Positions 58,113-64,000 of a DNA stretch of 64,000 bases are shown here, piece after piece. The notes beneath the pieces were generated by a model. That model was not told the DNA's origin, did not search any database, and saw only the letters and a list, made by a program, of their open reading frames with translations. The stretch lies in NCBI GenBank assembly GCA_015680905.1, contig CM027377.1, positions 54,457,501 through 54,521,500 on the forward strand, written 5' to 3'. The position numbers and the translations under genes were made by a program. The DNA is from Coptis chinensis. Taxonomy: Eukaryota > Streptophyta > Magnoliopsida > Ranunculales > Ranunculaceae. Position 1 is the first letter of the stretch. Each line of letters opens with the position of its first letter.

Positions 58113-59520
58113 CTGGGAGGTGCGGTCAGTACTGATTCATCCTTTGTCATAGACCCCTTGCTTGCAAGCGTGTGGAAAATGCTATGACTTTGATGGGCCG
58201 TTTAGCGGTATTAGAAGATGCACAGTGTGAGTTAGCGCTCTTATAAGCTTGTGTTGGTTCTCTAAGTTGGTCTTTACGATTTGTACGTGTCAACCATCCC
58301 TTTTTAGAGAGGCAGCTAAGACCTTTGATCAGTATCTCTGCAGTGTTCTCCAGGGTATTATGGTTTCTAATGGTCTTGGATTTGGTGATTTGCAGTGTCA
58401 TTTGTTGACACTCCCATTACGTCTTGGTGGGTTAGGTATTTATTGTGCCACTGATGTATTTACTTTTACTTTTGTGGCCTCCCGTTGTCAGACTTCTAAG
58501 CTTCAGAACCACACTCTTAGGAGTTGTGGTCTAGTTCCTTTGGATGGGACTCTTGATGCTGCTAGCAGTTCATTGAGTCTCTATCTACCCTATTTTGACC
58601 TTAATTCTCTGGTTGTGAATGCTACTGTCCCCTCAAAACCACAAAAAGTTTTGGTGGAATTGTTCTACGGTAAGATTGTTGTTGGTCTTGAGAGGGAGTT
58701 TGAGTTATCTGCACATCAAAAAGCAGTCACTAGATGCTTGCAGTTAGAACATGCAAATGATTTTCTACTTGCCATTCTGATGGAAGGACTTGGACAACGT
58801 ATGTCGCCGGTGGAGTATCGTTCTATTCTCCGGTATCGTTTATGATTCCTTTGTACTCTAACTGTGGTCTATGTCCTGTTTGCAAAAAGAGTAGACTAGA
58901 TGCTTTCAGGGATCATGCAGCACATTGTCGACATTTTTTAGGTTTCAAATATCGACATGATCTTGTCAGAGACATTTTATGTGATGCATTTTGGAGGGCT
59001 GGAGTACAAGGGAAGAAGGAAGCTCCTGTCAATTTTCTCACTGATCTGAATGAAGGTAGATCAATGCTTCGACCTGCAGATGTATTAATCTATAGTTGGT
59101 ATGAGGGGAAGCATGCATGTGTTGATGTAACTGGAGCATCTCCGTTGGTAAGGCTTGGGAATTGAGTTTTTGAGGTGGGAGAAGCAGCTAATAGAGTAGC
59201 GACAAGGAAGATTGAGAAACACGAGGATGCTTGTAAGGCTAACCAGTATTGTTTCATTCCGTTCAGTTTTGACACTTTCAGTTTCTTGGCACAATAGTCT
59301 GTTGAGCTCCTTAAGAGGTTGCAAAAAGTTATGGACAGTAACATAATGACAGCTGGTTTTAACAAAATTGTATTTAGGAGGATATGATTTGCCATTCAGA
59401 AAGGACTTGCAGCACAGCTTGTTGCACGCCTGTCTTAATCATTTGTAAAACTCGTTATCATTATCAGTAAAATTTCCACTTGAAGTTAATAAAAAAAATT
59501 TAAAAAATAAAATAAATAGA
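58113..59520 (+). pseudogene. reverse-transcriptase gene, C-terminal fragment with nuclease-like end
   Basis: Resumes LGGAVSTDSSFV, then TICTCQPSLFREAAKTFD, FGDLQCHLLTLPLRLGGLGI and FVASRCQTSKLQ. A Cys/His cluster CPVC...HAAHC and FKYRHDLVRDIL follow, then KEAPVNFLTD, LRPADVLIYSW, ACVDVTGASPL and FAIQKGLAAQLVARL, with the stop at 59436. The Cys/His cluster plus RPADV...DVTG resembles the restriction-like endonuclease end of some non-LTR retrotransposons; this is inference. Several stops (for example GN*VFEV, RRI*FAIQ) and a frameshift at about 58845 are present. An A-rich tail at 59489-59520 ends the unit. The family occurs widely in plant genomes under names such as reverse transcriptase-like protein. 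Confidence 0.65.
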
Positions 59521-61826
59521 ACTTCCCAAACTCAAATCGAATGGAGCCAAAAAGCCGAGAAGGGCCTAAGTATGGAAACTCATTTTAGAAGCAGGAAAGA
59601 ACATATATAAAGATTCTCTAGTGTCGATATCTTAAAGACGTTATTATCTCATACTTATTATTTTTTATTTTCCACTCCATTTTCTTCTACACCACCACTA
59701 GTGTGATAATAAGTAGTAGATGTGATTTATCGACCTCGGCTCCTCTGACTGTCATTGAGAATGTGAGAAAATGTGTGCCCACTGCACACTAGAAAAATTA
59801 TAAGAGAATTTGTGTTTCAACACATACCTGTGAGAACCTACTAAAGGACGCTTTCCAAAGGATCCAGAAACAGCCCTGCTTGTATATTTCATTGTAAACT
59901 TCATTGCATGCATGTTCATATGTAGATGCTTTAATTATTGTGTGCATATTAACTTAAGTTTCAAAGGAATTAATCCTCGTTCCCTGCCAGTTAGATGTGT
60001 AGATATCTGAGATTAATTAAGGGAATAAGCCTTTGTTACTGAGTTATTGTAGTATAGGTGAAGTTTGTGAGTATCTTCTTTGGAAAACTCTTACAAGGCT
60101 ATAACTCGTCCACTAAGGAATTCCTAGCGGTTTAAGGCATTGTTGCATACAATCAATGCAACCGCACTCTGCAAAATGAGAATTAGCTTAGAACTACACA
60201 TTTTTTGCCACTTATCTGTTTTAATGTCTCTTATTTGCTTGAGGACAAACAAAGTGTTGTTTAGGGGTGGTGTGATAAACACCCAAAACTGTAATACAAA
60301 ACTTCGTAAAGACATAATATTTTGGTTAATTATATGTTTAATAATCCTGAAATAATTATACTTTCGTGCTTTCACAGGTTTTCACAGTCAACGTAAAAAT
60401 GGTGATAAAATCAGTATTTAAGCACATAATAATGTTTATACCTGAAGTATTCCTACTTAACCCATGTGAAACTCAACAAAGCCTGATTAAAGCCCAGAGA
60501 CTCAAACAGGACATTTCCAGGTCAAAACAAGATTAACGTACAAAAAAATCATCAAACTTCCGACGCTCATATATTTTGAACTTGGACTCTGATTTCAACA
60601 AGTGACCTATCAAAACGATCAGTGTGATGAGCTCTACACAAAGAAAAAACTTTGTAAAAAGTCAACATACGGACCCACCATTGGTCAAAGCACATGGGGC
60701 CCACCATGCAGGCCCACACAATTGAGCTTCTTCATTATTGAGCAAGTCAAAGGAATTATTGGCACAAGATACCATGCCACAAAACAAGGATCTAACATGA
60801 GTAAATGGTGAAGACTTTTGTGCACATAATAAATTCCATTTTCTTGATAGGAAATATGGATAAGATGGAAATAAATGGAGATAGATGATTCACGTGGGAG
60901 TAGAGACCGATTCTCTTGATATGCCAAGTTTGAAGTTTTAGCCTTCACTTACTTTTACTCTCTTTTTTCTCTCCAAGTTTCATTTTTCCAAGTTTGCTAA
61001 TTGTGAGTTTAAGAATTTGTAAGAACAAAACCTTCATGAAATAAACTTCTATCTTCTAATAAAATATTTTCTTCTAGTTTAATTTTAGCACTTCTCTTCT
61101 TCTACTTCTTTTTGTTACATACTTTGTTTTATGATTTATAAATCCTTGGATCATGAGCTAAAACCCTCCCTTGTAGAGGGTTAATGAAGCTCACATGAGG
61201 AACAAATTATATTAATGGTGTTTTAGTTAATTGTTTTGGACAAATAGGCTAAAGTTTAAATCCTACAAGAAAAATGGTAGTTGGTGTAAATTATAGTTAG
61301 GAGTTGAAGTGATTTCTCAGAGATGAGTTATCACTTAAACTTCTCATGCTAGCAGTATAATCTTAGAGATGAGATTATACTGTTGGGGGTCGAAACTCGA
61401 TTCTTTCTTAGGGTTTACCCATGAATTCTAAGAAAAATTAGAGATGCAATGAACTGGATTCCATCAGTGAGGTTTTCCTTTCGTCTATGAGTGGATTTAA
61501 CTCTCCACACCTCTCTGTCTCTCAATTTCTCTTTTTAGTTATAAATTCTTGTATATTTATGTAACTTGTAATTCAAGTAATCTAAAATCAAGCTAAGTGG
61601 TTTTAGTATAAATCAACCATCAAAATCCTTCTCTCTCACTAAGATTCTTTAGTTTGTAGTCCATTAACTTGAGCATGTGCCCAAGGTCTAGGTATGAGAA
61701 TGAATCTTTGCTCGAATTTCAACTCCAACGTGTTTTGAGAGTAAGGTGTTGACGTAAGTGTATATTTGTGTTGTGTTGTGCTTTAAATCATATCATTGCA
61801 TTATATACTCAAATTTGCACTTATCA
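59521..61826 (+). mobile_element. E3: 3' end of an F1-type Athila element
   Basis: 3' UTR 59521-60272 aligns (inverse strand) with E2 10260-9429 and ends in the purine tract TTTAGGGGTGGTG at 60260-60272. LTR 60273-61826 starts TGATAAACACCC and ends ACTTATCA. It is much more diverged from E4, E1 and E2 than they are from each other. No partner LTR is visible. The right flank is CACTA coding sequence. Confidence 0.8.
60273..61826 (+). repeat. E3 3' LTR
   Basis: 1554 bases, TG...CA. The start aligns base for base with the E4 LTR for the first hundred bases with scattered changes, then less well. Confidence 0.82.
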
Positions 61827-63559
61827 CCATTCATTGTCATTTTCTTGCCACAAGGGATCCCAATCGGTTCTACTTCAGACAAGTACGACTTTGTGCAAAA
61901 CTAAATTGCTTCCTCTGCAATGTAACCTTCAGCAATGCTACCTCTGGACGTCCTAAATCTCTTACATAACCCTTTAAAATATGAATGAACATGAAACATA
62001 AAAGAATCAAGTTAGTACCGCAAAAGTTTCAAGTTAAATTAACACAATGCTAATATTATTAAGTCTCACCTTTCAAATGCATACATCCACAGAAAATAAA
62101 CTGGACCACATAACTTGATCTCTTTAACAGTATGAACCGTGAGATGCACCATTATGTCAAAAAATGGTGGGGGAAGTACTTTTCAAGAAGACATAACGTG
62201 ATCACGAGATCCTTTTGTAGATCAATCAACTTCGACATGTCAATCACTTTGCTGCAAATTGCATTGAAGAAGAAACATAATCTACTAATAGCATATCAGA
62301 CATGTTTAGGCAATAAGGAGCGAACAGCCACCGGAAGTAGTTGTTGCATTAATGTATGGTAATCGTGCGACTTGAGACCACTCAGCTTCATTTCTTGCTT
62401 AGAGACACAACTTCTAAAATTTGAAGAGTATCGTTCAGGGACTTTGAGGTCAGCCAATGTTTTGTAGAATTTTCTCTTCTCCTCTCTTGATAATGTATAA
62501 CACGCTGGTGGCAAATATGTTCTTTTTTCTCCAATCGCAGGTGCCAATTCAGTTCTTATACCCATTTCCACCAAATCTAGCCTACACTCCAATCCATATT
62601 TTGTTTTATTAGGATCATTAAGCAATGTTCCAATTATGCTCTCACAGACATTCTTTTTAATATGCATCATGTCAAGATTATGATGAACAAGTAAATGCTC
62701 CCAATAGTCAAGATAAAAAAAATATAGACCTCTTCTTCCAATAACTTCGAGGACATTTACCATCCTTATCAACTTTATCTCGCAACCTCTCTTCATGTTT
62801 GATGACTTTTTAGGCTTTTTCTTTTGTTTACCCATGAAAATTTAATCTTTTCAACTATTAATCGTATCTGATCACCACTCAATGGCTTCAGAGCGGTCTG
62901 AAACTTTTGCTTATCGTCAAATGACTTCTTTTGCTTTCGATACAGATGGTTAAGTGGTAGAAATCTTCTAGTACCGAAATACACGTGTTTTTGCCATGTT
63001 TAAGTCTTGGAGCATATGTTTCTTCACCGCAAATTAGCCAAGTATAGCATCCTTTAACAGGACAACCAGCCAAATTGCCCAATGTTGGAAAGTCATTAAT
63101 TGTCCATAACAAAACAACTTTTAAAACAAAGGACTCCTGTCTATAGACATCATATATTTCAACACCTTTATCCCATAAAGTTCTCAAATCATTAATGAGT
63201 GGTGCAAGATACACATCGATGTTGTTACCCGGTTGTTCTGGACCAGGTATTAAGATTGTTAACATCATATATTTTCTCTTCATACACAACTAAGGCGATG
63301 ACAAGTTATAAGTGATCATCATAATGGGCCAACATTTGTGCTTTTTGCCAAGAGACTTATAAGGACACATACCATCTGTCAAAATAGCTAATTAAAGGTT
63401 TCTTGATTCTCTTGCAGACTCTGGCCACTTGTTGTCCACTAATTTCCATACTAAAGAATCTTCTGAATGGCGCAATTGACCATCGATTTCTCTTTGGTCA
63501 CAATACCATGTCAAGTCCTTTACAGTTTTCACTGATTGGAACATTTTCTTAAACCTTGT
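61827..63559 (-). pseudogene. CACTA TNP2-type transposase relic
   Basis: In reading order: MFQSVKTVKDLTWYCDQREI and SLVWKLVDNKWPESARE (63545-63400); TDGMCP; KYMMLTILIPGPEQPGNNID and VLLWTINDFPTLGNLAGCPV (63289-62888); HNLDMMHIKKNVCESIIGTL and LMQQLLPVAVRSLLPKHV (62835-62296). After a TGA replacing Arg come RLCFFFNAICSKVID, LEKYFPPPFFDIMVHLTVH and CGPVYFLWMYAFER, an intron-like gap, then GSIAEGYIAEEAI*FC. These are the core of plant En/Spm TNP2 transposases followed by the DUF4218-type region. Several frameshifts and stops occur. The enzyme would cut CACTA ends; here it is dead. The C-terminus is cut by E3 at 61826 and the N-terminus by an LTR at 63560. Confidence 0.85.
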
Positions 63560-64000
63560 TGATAAGAGCCCAAAACTGTAGTTTTAACCCCTTAACAATA
63601 ATACTTTTAGACCAATTATGCGAGTAATAAATAAGAGTTAATGCTGATTACGTGATTTCATGTATTTCAGGCATTGATGTCAATTATGTGTAGAAATGTG
63701 TCACTTTGGCGAGATAAAGGAGCAAGGGTTGGTTGCTAAGAAGTTATGTGATTAAAGGCCAATATTCAAGGAGAAAAAACCTTTATAAAGCCCGGTCAAA
63801 GCTGAAAAGTCGAAGTCAACGTGGGCAGAAAAAGCACACAAAAGTCAGCAGAATTTCCGAAGGCCATATCTTTGGACTCAGACCTCGAAATTGGGCCTAC
63901 CTTATGTCAAAACGACCATCTTGGAAAGAGCTTTCCAATGGTCCAAGCCTTGACCCAATCAGAGGAGCAAAAGTGGATGAAAAGTCTGCTGAAGTCAAAT
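63560..64000 (+). mobile_element. F2 LTR start, truncated by window edge
   Basis: Starts TGATAAGAGCCC and matches 46332 onward. The left flank CTTGT (63555-63559) would be its target duplication. It interrupts the TNP2 coding sequence. Solo or full-length cannot be decided. Confidence 0.85.

Noticed and set aside
1..64000. CRISPR arrays, tRNA or rRNA genes, bacterial-type operons
   Set aside because: No spaced repeat arrays, cloverleaf-like sequences with the expected conserved arms or rRNA cores were seen by reading. The content is plant transposons.

Overview
This window is a nest of plant transposable elements with no host gene I can support. It is AT-rich and dominated by Ty3/gypsy retrotransposons of the Athila lineage, with CACTA (En/Spm), Mutator-type foldback and non-LTR-like reverse-transcriptase relics. 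That combination, with primer sites matching the 3' end of plant tRNA-Asp, points to a flowering plant (probably a eudicot) and a heterochromatic, probably pericentromeric, region. I cannot name the species.

Layout (element names are mine). E1, minus strand, runs from beyond the left edge to 36920: 3' LTR 1-1253, accessory genes 2824-7520, pol 25529-30807, gag 30808-32376, leader, 5' LTR 33746-36920. Its interior is split by E2, a structurally complete minus-strand Athila element at 7726-24336 with both LTRs and a near-perfect 5-bp target duplication. E1 is also split by a solo LTR in its integrase (26307-27556) and a solo LTR inside its own 5' LTR (34612-36150). Next comes part of a CACTA element (36921-38092), then an LTR fragment E7 (38093-40319) that carries a 741-bp Mutator-like foldback element with a perfect 9-bp duplication. 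At 40320 a reverse-transcriptase gene begins and resumes at 58113. It is split by E5, a plus-strand Athila relative (40614-58112). E5 itself holds E6 (45066-48737, minus), and E6 holds a solo LTR (46332-47406) and E4 (48738-54589, plus; LTR, leader, gag, protease, then cut off). After the reverse-transcriptase relic come the 3' end of E3 (59521-61826, plus), a CACTA TNP2-type transposase relic (61827-63559), and another LTR start running off the right edge (63560-64000).

How the genes work together. gag makes the particle protein. pol supplies protease, reverse transcriptase, RNase H and integrase. The unusual part is the accessory block downstream of integrase, present in the same order in E1 and E2: ORF A, a short single-membrane-span ORF, ORF D/C, and ORF B. 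A and D/C are clearly paralogous, and B looks like a remote relative. TATA-like sites precede the small ORF and D/C, paired GTCTCG palindromes precede A, and a good 3' splice site precedes B, so the block may be expressed from subgenomic RNAs. The same palindrome recurs in the LTRs and leaders. A 60-codon leader reading frame is kept open in E1, E2 and E4.

Every coding region here carries stops, frameshifts or lost catalytic residues, so none looks autonomous today. All function statements are from motifs and family knowledge; identities are by-eye comparisons.
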